DNA of 64,000 bases from Lepisosteus oculatus (taxonomy: Eukaryota; Chordata; Actinopteri; Semionotiformes; Lepisosteidae): contig NC_090708.1 in assembly GCF_040954835.1 (NCBI RefSeq), positions 35,042,001 to 35,106,000 of the forward strand. The letters are read 5' to 3'. Below are positions 43,051 through 55,319 of this stretch, piece after piece (within the stretch, counting starts at the first letter, position 1; every line of letters begins with the position of its first letter). The notes beneath the pieces were generated by a model that saw only the letters and a list, made by a program, of their open reading frames with translations, had not been told where the DNA came from and made no database searches. The position numbers and the translations under genes are program-made.

Positions 43051-44850
43051 TTATACATTCATGTTAATCGTATTCTTGATAAGTGTTCATGTTTCATTTG
43101 CTAACTTAGAGCATATTGTGCAATGAAGAATAAAATAGCTGCATGACAAGTGACTTCCTTCTCTCAGTGGAAATTAAAAGGTAGCCTGATAAATTATAAG
43201 ACAGTAAGAAAGGTTCCAATCAGGAGGAGACAATTCTTTCTATTTTTTTTGTTTGATTGCTGGTAGCAAACTGATCTGAGGATCTACACCAGCTCTTTCT
43301 CTTTTTATCATAAAGTCAATTTTATTTTCTTGCTTTCTGAAACACAATATAACAAAAAATAACCTCACAAACTCAAAGAAAAAATCCTTGCTCCCCCCCT
43401 CCCCTTGGCAGTACCTCCTCCCATGCTTTTAACTAAGGGCATCTAAAATACTGTCAAACAGCTACAATGGTATCTCTGTACAAGGCTTTGACTGTGTCAA
43501 TCACAGCACCTACCGTTCTCTTACCAGCAACAACATTGATTCTAACACTCAGACATTAAAAAAAGTCAGGCCAAGAGAGAAAATACCGAGCTTTACAACA
43601 TGCGGTACCAGTAACATTTTACCCACAGTAGACTCACCAACCAGATGTGTTTCAGTTTCTGTGATAAGCCTAGATTAATCATATCCTCTCCTCTAGTAGG
43701 AGCACCAAGTGTAAACATGTAACGCCCCTATTAAAAATAATGGCAAAACAGAAGTTCACTCTTTCTAGAACATACCTTCCTATGGACACTCCTAAAATGT
43801 ATAAAATAGTGTCCACAGCATCTCATAATAGAGGCAAATGGGGAACTACAAACTCATTTCATACAATGCCATCCATGAGGGGTTAAATACACCCTGAGAG
43901 AAATTAATTTCTGGATAATTCAACGGCTGTGATTTCTGGAATATGTATGATCCCAAATATTTTCAAAAGAAATTGAATCATTTCAATGAATCTGTGCCAT
44001 TCAAGTACCTGCTCCAGACAGTAACCACTGCTAAGGGTTTATATGAAGCTTGCATTAAAAGACTTTAAAAAAATGTCATGTTCCCATAAAAAAGTCATGC
44101 CTTGGAGTATAGACCCCCAAAGGAATGCCATAGACTCAAACTGCAAAATAAACACATACAGAAAGAAAGTATTTGTATTATAATTGCAAATCCTGGTACT
44201 GTATGAGTGATTGGTATGACTTTCCTCATTACAAATCTCTTATTAGAATTTAAATTTCTCTGTAACTCCAGGTCAGAACAGAGAAAATGTAACTGCCTTA
44301 AGGAGTTTACGATTATGAAAAATAGAAGGATAAGCCTGATACGTATGTCTTCTTTCATTTTCTAAGTCATGTTACTGAGCACCAAACCTTATTGAGAATA
44401 TGAATCCATTTAAGGTTTATACCATTCAAGTAACGGATTATTCCACGCTGAAAATGTCTGTACCAGACTTTTTTGAGGCCTGTTTAATTGTGTCTGAAGT
44501 TGTAAATTTTATTGTTAAAAAGATCCATGAAAATGTCACTACTAAAGTTAGCTGGTACTGTTGGTATTGTAAGTGGCAAGTAGAGCTCATATTTTAGATT
44601 TTGTTTAGTTGCTAGCGTTGAACTGTGTGTTGGATGCACATGAATTGAAGGAATGGGCAAACATAGCTGATCCGGATCCACAGAGCCAGCATATTAAGAT
44701 GTTTATAATTAGAGGCAATTTGTTTAAATAACTAGGTATGGATACTGATGTGCAAGAGAGGTGGAAAGGCTGTTTCCTTAAGGCAGCACTATAAAATGTT
44801 TTATTCTCAGTGAGATGCTGCCATTTCATAGTGGGTTTCTAACACTGTGT
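43051..44850. other. Unique AT-rich DNA, no gene recognised
   Basis: No repeat ends and no frame longer than about 90 codons. Nothing here resembles a known protein. Confidence 0.5.
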
Positions 44851-44869
44851 ATAGTTCCATCCACACAGT

Positions 44870-45235
44870 GCCTTTACTTCCATCCATTTCTAATCTCTTT
44901 ATCCAGTACAGAGGATTTGGAGCCTATCCCAGTAAGCAACGGACACAAGGCAGAATACACCCTGGACATAGTGCCAGTCTATCACAGGACAGACACACAC
45001 AAACAAACACACACCAGGGTCAGTTTAAATCTAACCTCAGAACCTTTCTTTCCAGAAGACTTAGTGTCTGTATCTGCTTCATTTTCTAATTTTGGTACCA
45101 CCTCTAACTGCTTGTCTTTCTTATATGCATTTACTTTGTAATCTGTGGTCCTTTTATCTGTTTTTACATTTACTGTATTGCTTTGAGATGCCACCTTTAA
45201 TGGTGATATATCAAATAAAGTTTTTTATTATTGTT
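44870..45235 (+). mobile_element. Dispersed vertebrate repeat plus LINE-type tail
   Basis: CCATCCATTTCTAATCTC, GGAGCCTATCCCAGTAAGCA and CACCCTGGACATAGTGCCAG form a pattern I know as a common fish interspersed repeat. A second part, ending CTTTGAGATGCCACCTTTAA then AATAAAGTTTTTTATTATTG, looks like a LINE/SINE 3' tail. Confidence 0.5.
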
Positions 45236-48200
45236 ATAGGGAAACATGATCAGATTTTCCCTGGTTCAGAAAAAAATATCTAAAGTATACTAGTTTGACA
45301 CTCTTCTCATTCCCTTTGCTAAATGACTTTTCATACTAATCTGATCAATCTAACTGCCAGTTTTCTGTGCTTTCTCTATCCTGCTAGATTTGTAATTATT
45401 CTGAAAATTTTCATCTTGAAATAACTCTAAATACCTTTTTAACTGTTAACATCTTGCAGCAACTCTGCAACAAAATATACACAGTTAATATACACAGTTC
45501 ATCCTGCTACCAACATTAAATAAAACAAATCTTAAGATTTCTATATTTATGTCTTTATTTAGTGTTTTCATTAGTGACAAAGGCTAAACTTTCTTGGGAA
45601 AATGTATTTTATGTGTTGCGGAAAAAACTGACTTGCTTTAACAAAATATGTTAATAAGTCTCTTCACCTGGCAGTTTACCTGAATGCCCAACTATCTGAG
45701 AAGCCCTCCATGAAACCATAGTTGCTATTAATTCATTTAGGGCTCACTGACAGAATTGCTGTTTTTTATGCATGCTAATTTCTGATTCCTCACTCTGTTT
45801 CATGTTTATAGATAAGACTATTGATCGCGAAGGGAAATTGATGTACATGTTTACATGTTCTTTTGTAACATACACCTTTTTGTGATTTTTTTGTATATCT
45901 AAGCAAGTGTTCCTGCATCCCTCTTCTGCACTATAGGCATGGCTTTTATTCTGTTTGCTCAATTTCTAAAACTTTTTGCTCATGTGCATTTTTGTATTTT
46001 TTACACCTCTAGCACTTTAACGTCCTGAATTTTCATTTGCCTTAATTTGTAGAATGAATTTGAGTTTTAGCCTTAAAAATCTTAAGTTTTCACTATCTTT
46101 TGTCTCTTGTCCTACAACTGTTATTATTGATCACCATGACTTCATTCAGCCTTTCCTGAACGTCTATGACAGGCAGAGAGAGTGCTGTTTCTGGTGCGAT
46201 CTTTTGCAGCTGACATTTCACTGTTTTAAATGAACAAGAAATTAGATTGCTCATAAATCACTTATTCTCTATAAATACAGCGTAATTGCCCTCCGAAAAT
46301 CCTCTTTTTCTTGTTCGTTTTAGAGACCTTGATCGAAACTGATTTTAAATGTCAGAAAGGATTTATTTTCTCTGTATTTCCTACATTGCTTTGTCGAGAT
46401 TTTAACTTTATATTTAGGCTCAGATTTCAACTATAAATCGTACACTAATTAATAGCAGTAAATACTGATGTTTTGCTCCCTCTTACCACAAAAATATATA
46501 TGTTTTGTAGCTGGGATGAACTTTATTTCGTACGCGTAGCTACTGCGATTTGGACACGAAGCGGTTAAAGATGGCGGCAAATCAGGCACCCAGAGGGGGG
46601 GGGGGGGCGTCTTCTCGCCTCCATAACTAAAATGCCAAATAGGAGTGGCTTAAGCGACATACACAGTCGTGTAACTGACAGTTTGAGGTAGCCTATCGTG
46701 TAAATTTCGCTTTGTTGCTGATAAGTTAAGCTTTCGAAACTCTGCCCCAAAGTCATGTGACTGATTTTTCGCCCTGTTTCGTTGGTTAAACTCAATGATG
46801 TGTAGTTTTTAATTCCGTTTGAATTATAACTGTACGTACTGTCTTCATATTTGGCCAGGGCTTTAAAGAGAAGGCGCGCCAAAAAATTTCGGTGCCGTCG
46901 TCTCCGCTTTAAAGGTACCCCTGTGCTGGAAGAATTTGACCTCGGAACTTTTGCCCAGCGTACTTGCAGTGCATGGGCATAGATGGGAAAGCCAGAGCCG
47001 ATTTCAAAACACGCCGCCCTCGTGTTTTGAAATCTTGTGACTTTTGAAATTTACTGGGGGTTAAAAAAATACCTGTGAAACCGGTTTGTTTACAAACAAT
47101 GTAGACACAGAGACTCCGAGAGTAGCAATAATAACTAATAATTAATAACCCTAATTAATCGAATCCTTGGTGTGAGTTCATAAAGCCTGAATAACGTACT
47201 ATGCCTATGTCTGCAAAACACCTGATCATCTACTCTGAAGATTTCAGTGCTTTGTGCATATTCTAATAGCAGTGGGGGCAGGGTGTGTGGGGACAGGTAC
47301 CGGGATAAAGTTAGCTTGAAGTTCAAAAATGATTTTGGCAAGCCTGTAGCATTTGAATGTTTTCACAGCTTTCACTTTGTCGTTTTATGCCATTTTTTTA
47401 CCACACACAAATATTCTTATGTCCATATGTTCACAAGGGAATCAGTGCGAATTTTAATACTAATTAAATGACTGCGGGCACTTTCCACCCCCTCTACTCT
47501 TCTCAGAGTAGAATAGGCTAACATTCGGTGGATGTTTTGGGTTTTGCTTGTTCACATATCTCCCCTTTTTATAAAACGACATGGTTGAAAACTGTTCCTG
47601 AGCCACTGTTGTTTCATCAGTGAAAGTACATCATGAAATGCCTCTCCCTGTTCAAGCATCTGATGGTCATTAACGATAGTAATTTAGGAACAGCATCAGA
47701 GATATTTTTTTACTGCAGTGCATCAGAGAGAATACCATGGCGCATTTTTTTTTTACTCCCTAGCGTGTTTTTTTTAAACTCCCTGGTGGAAACGGGCTTC
47801 CATAAGAATCAGTATAGCTTCTGAGAAATACATTTTTCCTGCATTGAAGTTGAACTCATTAAGAGCGCCCTACATTACAAACCACAAGCGTTTCATTTTG
47901 GCTGTGTTTATTTAACAGGCTGTGCAAACAGTAACCATGTATTTTGTACACACAGCAAGTGTTTTCGTAATTCTAGGAGGTTTCATGAAAAAGCTACAGA
48001 TGCGCCAAAATCATTCTCGAACGTCAAGCTAACTTTACTCCGGTAAACAGCTGATCATCTACTCTAAAGATTTCAGTGCTTTGTGTATATTCTAATCGCG
48101 GTGGGTGCAGGGTGTGTGGGGACAGGTTACTGTTTCCACAGCCTTCACTACTGTTCACAAGCCAATAGCATTTAAACCACAGCACCCAGAGGGCGCTTCG

Positions 48201-49155
48201 TCTCTGTCCTGTCCCTAGTTTCCGGTCTGCTGTCCTTCCGGTCCCTCTCTTTCCCTTGGGCTATATATTTCCGGGTCTTGCACTCTGTCCGGGCTCAGCA
48301 TTGACGTTCGGATGTCCTGAGACCCGCCTAGCACCAGGGCGTCCCACGTCCGTGACAATCTTCACAAGGGAAACGCAGAAAGCCTTCAAACCAAATGCAT
48401 TTTAAAGACCACAACTTGTGAAAATGTTCACAGCCTCCACATAAAACTATCAGTGAGCTAATTCTCTTTTTTTAAACCTCCTTTTCATCGATGCGTAATT
48501 ACTCACTAACTGGAACCCGGGCGGGACCACTATGTACACACGTTCACAACGCAAGAAATAATGCTCAATACGGCTTCGTGCGAATAACCCGTATATCACA
48601 ATAGGAAGCATAACAGTGTAGCTTCCAATTATCCAGACTGTAAGCACGGGAATAAAGCTTTGCTCGATTTCTGAAACCCTTTCTTTATGTCCTATTTTCA
48701 TTCAGGTAAGTGTCAACTATATACACAATACTGCTGACAGCAGGAAAATTCCTATACTTTACTCAGCAGGGTCTTAAAAACAGCACTCATGGTGTTCAAA
48801 CCGATTTTTTTACACAGAAAAAAATGGTTAAACTCAATGATGTGTAGTTTTTAATTCCGAAGACTGACGCAGCTTCGCGTTGTGAATCTGTTTTTTTAAG
48901 AAAACATGTGTCTGTGGGGGAAGGTGGAGTGTCTTTCATGGAAGACTCACCCCATTCTACTTTGAAAATTCCTGTGAAACCGGTTTGTTTACAAACAATG
49001 TAGACACAGATACTCAGACTCAGAGGCAAAGCCAGCACTCCCAGAGAGCGAGAGATGCGAAAACTGCACAGCGCCAGGTGAATGCACAACATTAATGTAG
49101 GGCTTTCGGGCTCACATGGATTTGTGCCCTACACTCTGTGGTACCGCTGTGTACA
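45236..49155. other. Non-coding, scattered repeat pieces
   Basis: 46230-46460 carries degraded pieces of the 36-38 kb repeat. 46740-46930 repeats 42480-42720. A 14-G run lies near 46595. A GC-rich block at 48170-48356 with GGGCTATATATTTCCGGG and CGTCCGTGACA looks like part of an LTR. No gene is supported. Confidence 0.5.
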
Positions 49156-49157
49156 TA

Positions 49158-50000
49158 TAATGCAGCCATTCAAAAAAAGCAGGTGATACTGCATTATTTT
49201 GCGGTGTGCTTCTCGCAGTGTAATGCAAGTTACCATATATTCTCGTGTAGTACCACATGATTCAACGTTACCGCAAGTAAAATAATAGTATCCGGAATTT
49301 CCGCAAGGTGGAGCTAATAAAGCTCAACCTCTCATGTTTGAGCTGTCGCCATCAAAGTCTTTACCAAAGATATTACTAATAGTATTTATAATGAATTACC
49401 TTGGACAAGCTGTAAACTCAAAGTATTGCCCTGGTCCACATTCTTTTTTTCATTGACTGTCTTTGTAAAAGTAACACCACAACATTTCTTTGATCCAATC
49501 ACGCATTTGTTTCCAATCATGCAAAGTACAGTAATTTTTGAGAATCTCCGATTCACCATGCTTTTCATATGCTCATAAAAGATATTGATTTAGGAACATA
49601 AACATATTACTGTATACAAACTGTACTGTATACAGTATGTATATGTATATTTATGGTCTTTACTGTGCCCGTTTAAGTATTGAATATTTATATGGAATTT
49701 TACCACTGAAGGGAATTCTTAGTAGCTGAGCATAAAAAGAATAGGAGCATAACGCGTGTGAAGACCATAAACAATACTAATTTTGGAACATAAACATACA
49801 GTATTACAGTATGTAAGCTGTATATGGCTGGTCTCGGAACTTTAAAGAAAAAATACACACCAGTATTCCATTTCTCCATAAACATTTTAAGCATCGAAGT
49901 CTTTAACTAACATGTGAAATAATGTGTATAAAAAGTGGTAGTTTTAAGCTTTTCTGCGAATATGCTCGATACTGGAGCAAACAAGCATACTTTTAGAATT
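49158..50000 (+). mobile_element. TA-flanked transposon, diverged left part
   Basis: A damaged end (ATGCAGCCATTCAAAAAAAG) leads into the ATACTGCATTATTTTGCGG and TTCCGCAAGGTGGAGCTAAT segments and the shared interior. It is the same subtype as 35339. Confidence 0.65.
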
Positions 50001-50700
50001 TGATTAACTTGTAAGTTAGAGGTTGGCTGTTCAAATCCAGCCAGCACCATGACTTTTCTTTTAACAAACATTTCTTTGAAAAAATCATTTCTCCCTAAAT
50101 GTAATTCTCTTTGTTATATTTGAGGAAAAAATATAATTTATTCAGTTGGAATTAGCAAGATAATTCCAACAAAGCAAGCTCTCATAATGAGAATAAACAG
50201 CCATCTGAGGATAGTAAATTAAATGCATGTATTATATAAAAACCTATGTGATCTATCTACATCCTTTTCTTGTTACAATGGAATATTTTCACCCTTTAGT
50301 AATGGATAAGAGCTGTTACAATTGCTGTTAAAAGCCACACCTTCATGCATGTTGTGAGCAGAATATCTTTCCCTGAACTGATAATAGTGTTGATTGATGT
50401 GGTATTGATGGATATGTACAGTATAAGTATTGAGAAGTGACCATGCCAATTTCACCAAGCAAAGCGAAATATAGTGTAGTATAAACTGAGTTGCTTTCCT
50501 TTTAGGATAGCGGCCAGAGTCCCTCATCATGAAATGGGATTACTAACCATTACCAATTCTGAATACTGTACGTTTTTACTAGAACCTATAAGTCCTACTG
50601 TACCATAATAGAAAAGCACATATTAAATTTGGGAAATTTGGTTTCAAAAGTCCTCATATCAACGATGCCTATACTGTTTTCCTCTACAGTATGCTAATCT
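50001..50700. other. Non-coding, tRNA-like scrap and unique DNA
   Basis: GGTTGGCTGTTCAAATCCAGC at about 50022-50042 is a B-box-like scrap of the SINE module. The rest is unique and AT-rich. Confidence 0.45.
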
Positions 50701-50702
50701 AC

Positions 50703-51640
50703 AGATGCAGCCATTCAAAATGCGCGGTAAAAACCCGCGGTACGGTAACCTACCCAAAAGCCACCGCGGGGCACCGGAGGGTACCGCAGGGCAAGTGATT
50801 GGCTGGCCAAAATGACTGACAGGGGCACTCGTGGTGCATTGGTTGGTAGTGCAAAGATTTAATCATTTAATGTCTTTACTGTGCACATTTTAATCCGCAT
50901 AGTTTTGAATATTTATATTGATTTTACCACTAAAGGGAAATTTTAGTAGCTGAGCATAAAAAGAAGAGGAGCATAACGCATCTGAAGGTCATAAACGATA
51001 TTAAATTAGGAACATAAACATTACTGTATGTATGTAAACTGTACTGTGTATGGCTGGTCTTGGTAGTTTAAAGAAAAAATACACACCAGTCTTCCATTTC
51101 TCCCTAAACATTTTAAGCATGAAAGTTTTATGAAACGGTACCCAAATATGCGATTGCTGTATAGAATGAATTTTAATTTAAAAAAATTATTTAACACGAA
51201 CATTAAGCTGTTTACATCTTCCGCCTGAGAACAGTCACCCGTTGCTACCCAATGCAGAATGGTGATTGGCTGAGACCATCTGACACCCCTCTGATTGGAG
51301 AAAAAAGACGTGCTGGTTTGCTATACCAGGAAGAGGATTTCTTTCTATTCAAAACGTGTATTTTAAAAGTTTAAGAAGTAAAAACCTTACAGCGTACACA
51401 GATTTCTAAACTGATCAGGATCGTTATCTTTGTCTTATGCATAATAATGTTCACCGCTCTGTCCAGCAAATTAATAATAAACTTTATTTTATATAGCTTT
51501 TTAAACGAATAAGTAATTAGATTGCTCATAAACCTAATCACTTACTTTTTCTTTTTATTTAGGCTCAGATTTCAACTATAGATCGTATTATTAATAACCA
51601 TAATAACAACCAACCAACAAAAACAACCATATAAACATAA
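50703..51640 (+). mobile_element. TA-flanked transposon, left part, GCGG subtype
   Basis: It starts after TA with CAGATGCAGCCATTCAAAAT, then GCGCGGTAAAAACCCGCGG. Its inverted match at 58740-58889 shares the terminal 150 bp almost base for base, so 50703-58889 may be the outer limits of one element with later insertions. No transposase is visible between them. Confidence 0.7.
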
Positions 51641-53418
51641 TGGTGGTGCTGGACCTTCCAGTTTTATTTATTTATTTTTTAATCACGTAACATAAACATA
51701 TTACCGTATGCAAACTGTACTGTATACAATATGTATATGTATATTTAATGTCTTAACTGTGCCCATTTAAGTATTGAATATTCATATCTAATTTTACCAC
51801 TGAAGGGAAATCTTAACATAAACATACAGTATATGGCTGGTCTCGGTACTTTAAAGAAAAAAATACACACCAGTATTCCATTTCTCCCTAAACATTGTAA
51901 GCTTCAAAGTCTTTAACTAACGTGATACCGGAGTCAACAAGCATACTTTTAGAATTTGATTAAAAGGGAATATAATATGGAATCACGTATCTCAAGAATT
52001 TAAAGACCAGACAATCGCAAACTCGTTTTCAATAAAATTATTTTATTCATTCAGCAGTTTGTGAGATGGACATCCAGCAGAGAGAGACATACACACCGGT
52101 TTTCATTGACAACATTTTTTTTTTTTTTCAATTCCTCTTGTCTAACAGGAATGACTCCGGTATTGCGTTAGTTAAAGACTTCAATGCTTAAAATGTTTAG
52201 GGAGAAATGGAATACTGGTGTGTATGTTTTCTTTAAAGTACCGAGACCAGCCATATACTGTATGTTTAAGTTCCAAAATTAATATCGTTTATGGGCTTCA
52301 CACGCGTTGCAGTATGCTCAGGCACTAAGTAAAAGGAGATGCTTCGTATTGCTTGACTAATTTTAAAAACTAAGTTATAAATATAAAAATTGCAGGCGCT
52401 GCTCTGGTGCGTCGGCTCCTACACAGTGCCTGTCTGCCGTAAGCGTTACAATATACATACAGTACCCAACACTGCTTGTACCCATCTGTCATGCAAATAA
52501 AACACCTTGAATTGAATTGAATTGAGGGGAGAAGGGGGGGATACTAAAGCCAATACTGGCTCAATGGGCTTTGACGTGCTAATGCGTTGGTTTAACGGTC
52601 CGGGTGTGGCAGGCTTCCAATGTCAACTCGACTCAATTAGAAGACAATGAACGTATTTTAGCCCTAAATGAATTAATAGCAAACATGGTTTACATAAAAT
52701 ACATTTTTCCAAGAAAGTTTATAATAATACGATCTATAGTTGAAATCTGAGCCTACTTTAAAAATAAAGGAAAAGCATTTTCAGAGAGCAATCACGCTGT
52801 GTTTATGTAGAAAAAGTGATTAGGTTTATGAACAATCTAATTACCTATTCGCTTAAAACGCTATATAAAATAACGTTTATTTAGAGATGAATGATCAGTG
52901 TCGCAGTTTAAATAATGTGAGTCAGGAAACTAACACAGCGCCACCGGATTTAATAACGCAATAAAAACGCTATAAAATAATGTGACACAGTACAGCACAG
53001 TACAACAATACTGACCATGACTTTAGAAGCATAAATTACCTTACACTCAATTTAAACACAAGCTGTCTTTCTGTATGAACCTCTAAGCTGGTTCATACAG
53101 AAAATGTAGAAATGCATTAGCCTGATCATGATTAAAAAATACATAATTAAACACGCGTTTGCGATTTAAATCAGAACACGATTTAAATCAATATAAATGT
53201 TTATATTGTAACGCATACTGTCCAGCCTCCATTTCTCTATAAAAATTTACTGTTGCACACACACACACAATAGAAGCAGGAACCGCTGTCAGAAGGGAAG
53301 ATATGTTCAAAATATCGCAAATATCGATCATGTTGCTATATTTTGAAATATAAAAGTCAATTGATTGTCCATAATATCGCTTACCTATTTTTTCGAAGAA
53401 ATGTTTGTTAAAAGAAAA
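51641..53418. other. Nested fragments of the same transposon family
   Basis: The interior segments appear in both orientations (51690-51990 plus, 52150-52330 minus), with inverted pieces of the 36-38 kb repeat at 52560-53060. No gene. Confidence 0.6.
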
Positions 53419-53496
53419 GTCCAGCACCAGCTGGATTCGAACACACATCCTGCCAGTTGGTAGTCACGCACCTAGACCACTAGGCTACAAGACAGC
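53419..53496 (-). mobile_element. tRNA-like SINE head, copy 3
   Basis: Same module as at 32546 and 38941, minus orientation, with B box GTTCGAATCCAGC. It carries the same flanking AAAGAAAAGT and AGGCGAAACAGCCCTACACA. Confidence 0.6.
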
Positions 53497-54214
53497 TCGC
53501 ATGATCAGGTAGGCGAAACAGCCCTACACAGTCCTGCCAGTACACGGATATAATCATACCGTTATTAAATTCTTTAATCAAATTCTAAAAGTATGCTTGT
53601 TGACTCCGGTATCACGTTAGTTAAAGACTTCGAAGCTTACAATGTTTAGGGAGAAATGGAATACCGGTGTGTATTTTTCCTTGTGAAAAGAAAGCGTTGA
53701 TAAATACAAGTGTCTTTTAATACACTCTTTGCTGTGCTCTTGAGGATCCTTGTGATATTTTAAGCTCTAGTTTAATGATAGGTGTCGCATTTTAAATCAT
53801 TTACGTAGCTAGAAATTATGAAACGCCCTGTTGAAAGCAAGGAAGTTTTTATGCCCGTTGAAGTAAAACAAAATGCCTGACAAAGTATGGCTTGGACAGA
53901 TTCCAAGTGCTTGTACAAATGTGCTAAAGAAATTATACTTTGAGTATACAGCTTGTCCAAAGTCATCCATTATTAATACTATTAGTAATATCTTCAGTAA
54001 AGGCTTTGATGCATAAATATTTCTGATAAAGGTAGGTTGTGTACTTTTGTCCAACTGAGCAATCTTGCTTTCATAAAATATACCAACATTTTAATGACTG
54101 ATGATTAACATGCTGTAATACACAGTTCAAAATTAAAGGCTCAAATGCTGTACAGGTTAAGCTCCCCCTGGCGGTTTTACAAGGCGACGCCGGATAGTTA
54201 GTCACGTGACACAC

Positions 54215-54301
54215 GTGAAACCGCGTGATACCGCGTGATACTGTGACACGCCCACCGGGGTATGACGCGAAATACCTCACCCATTTTGAATGGCTGCATC
54301 T
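54215..54301 (-). repeat. TA-flanked transposon end, GGTGAGG subtype (right)
   Basis: CCACCGGGGTATGACGCG, CCTCACCCATTTTGAATGGC and TGCATCTG before TA. It is the inverted partner of 29924-30005. The neighbouring 35339-type interior resumes at 54304. Confidence 0.65.
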
Positions 54302-54303
54302 GT

Positions 54304-55319
54304 ACCGCTAGCAAAATAATAGTATCCGAAATTTCCGCAAGGTGGAGCTAATAAAGCTCAACCTCTCATGTTTGAGCTGTCGCCATCAAAGTCTTTAATG
54401 AAGATATTATTAATAGTATTAATAATGAATGACCTTGGACAAGCTGTAGGTGTAAACTCAAAGTATTGCCCTGGTCCACATTCCTTTTTTCATTGACCGT
54501 CTTTGTAAAAGTAACACCACAGCATTTCGCAATCACGCATTTTTTTCCAATCATGCAAAGTACAGTAATTTTTGAGAATCGATTCACCATGCCTTTCACA
54601 TGCTCATAAAAGAGATTGATTTAGGAACATAAACATATTACCGTATGCAAACTGTACTGTATACAGTATGTATATGTATATTTAATGTCTTAACTGTGCC
54701 CGTTAAAGTACTGAATATTCATATGGAATTTTACCACTGAAAGGAAATCTTAGTAGCTGAGCATAAAAAAAATAGGAGCATACTGCAACGCGTGTGAAGG
54801 CCATAAACGATATTAATTTTGGAACATAAACATACAGTATATGGCTGGTCTCGGTACTTTAAAGAAAACATACACGAAACATGGTTTCATTATGACCAGA
54901 ATCGGTCTTGAGATATTTTTAACTTGATTTACAGTATTTGAGAGGTATGTCTTAACACCGATACTACAGTGCTTAAGTACTTCTCACATATATGTTTCTA
55001 GGTTTATATTATGCATTTCATACGGTCAAATTACTTTTGAGCAACTAATAAGAAGCGCGAAACGGTATGCGTTTTAGTTTCGTTTTGTGCTGGGACCCGT
55101 GGATTGATTAGAGATATCAAGTACATACAAGTCATTTTTTAAATGTTGTAGTTCGTCTTGAAAAAATGTTACGAGTACATCATCTATCAACAATTACACA
55201 GGTTCTGTTTCCATATTGCGGATTTTGGTTACGTAATATTATTTTCTAGATTTCACGTTGTGAATATATGATTTGGGCAAACAGAGCCGCAAAGAAGTAC
55301 ATTATGGGTTGCTGTTTTT
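54304..55319 (+). mobile_element. TA-flanked transposon interior, ATACCGC subtype, lacking its outer end
   Basis: It runs in parallel with 35460-36010 (TTCCGCAAGGTGGAGCTAAT through GGCTGGTCTCGGTACTTTAA). It then joins 54877-55238, the inverted copy of 31790-32145. Confidence 0.65.
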
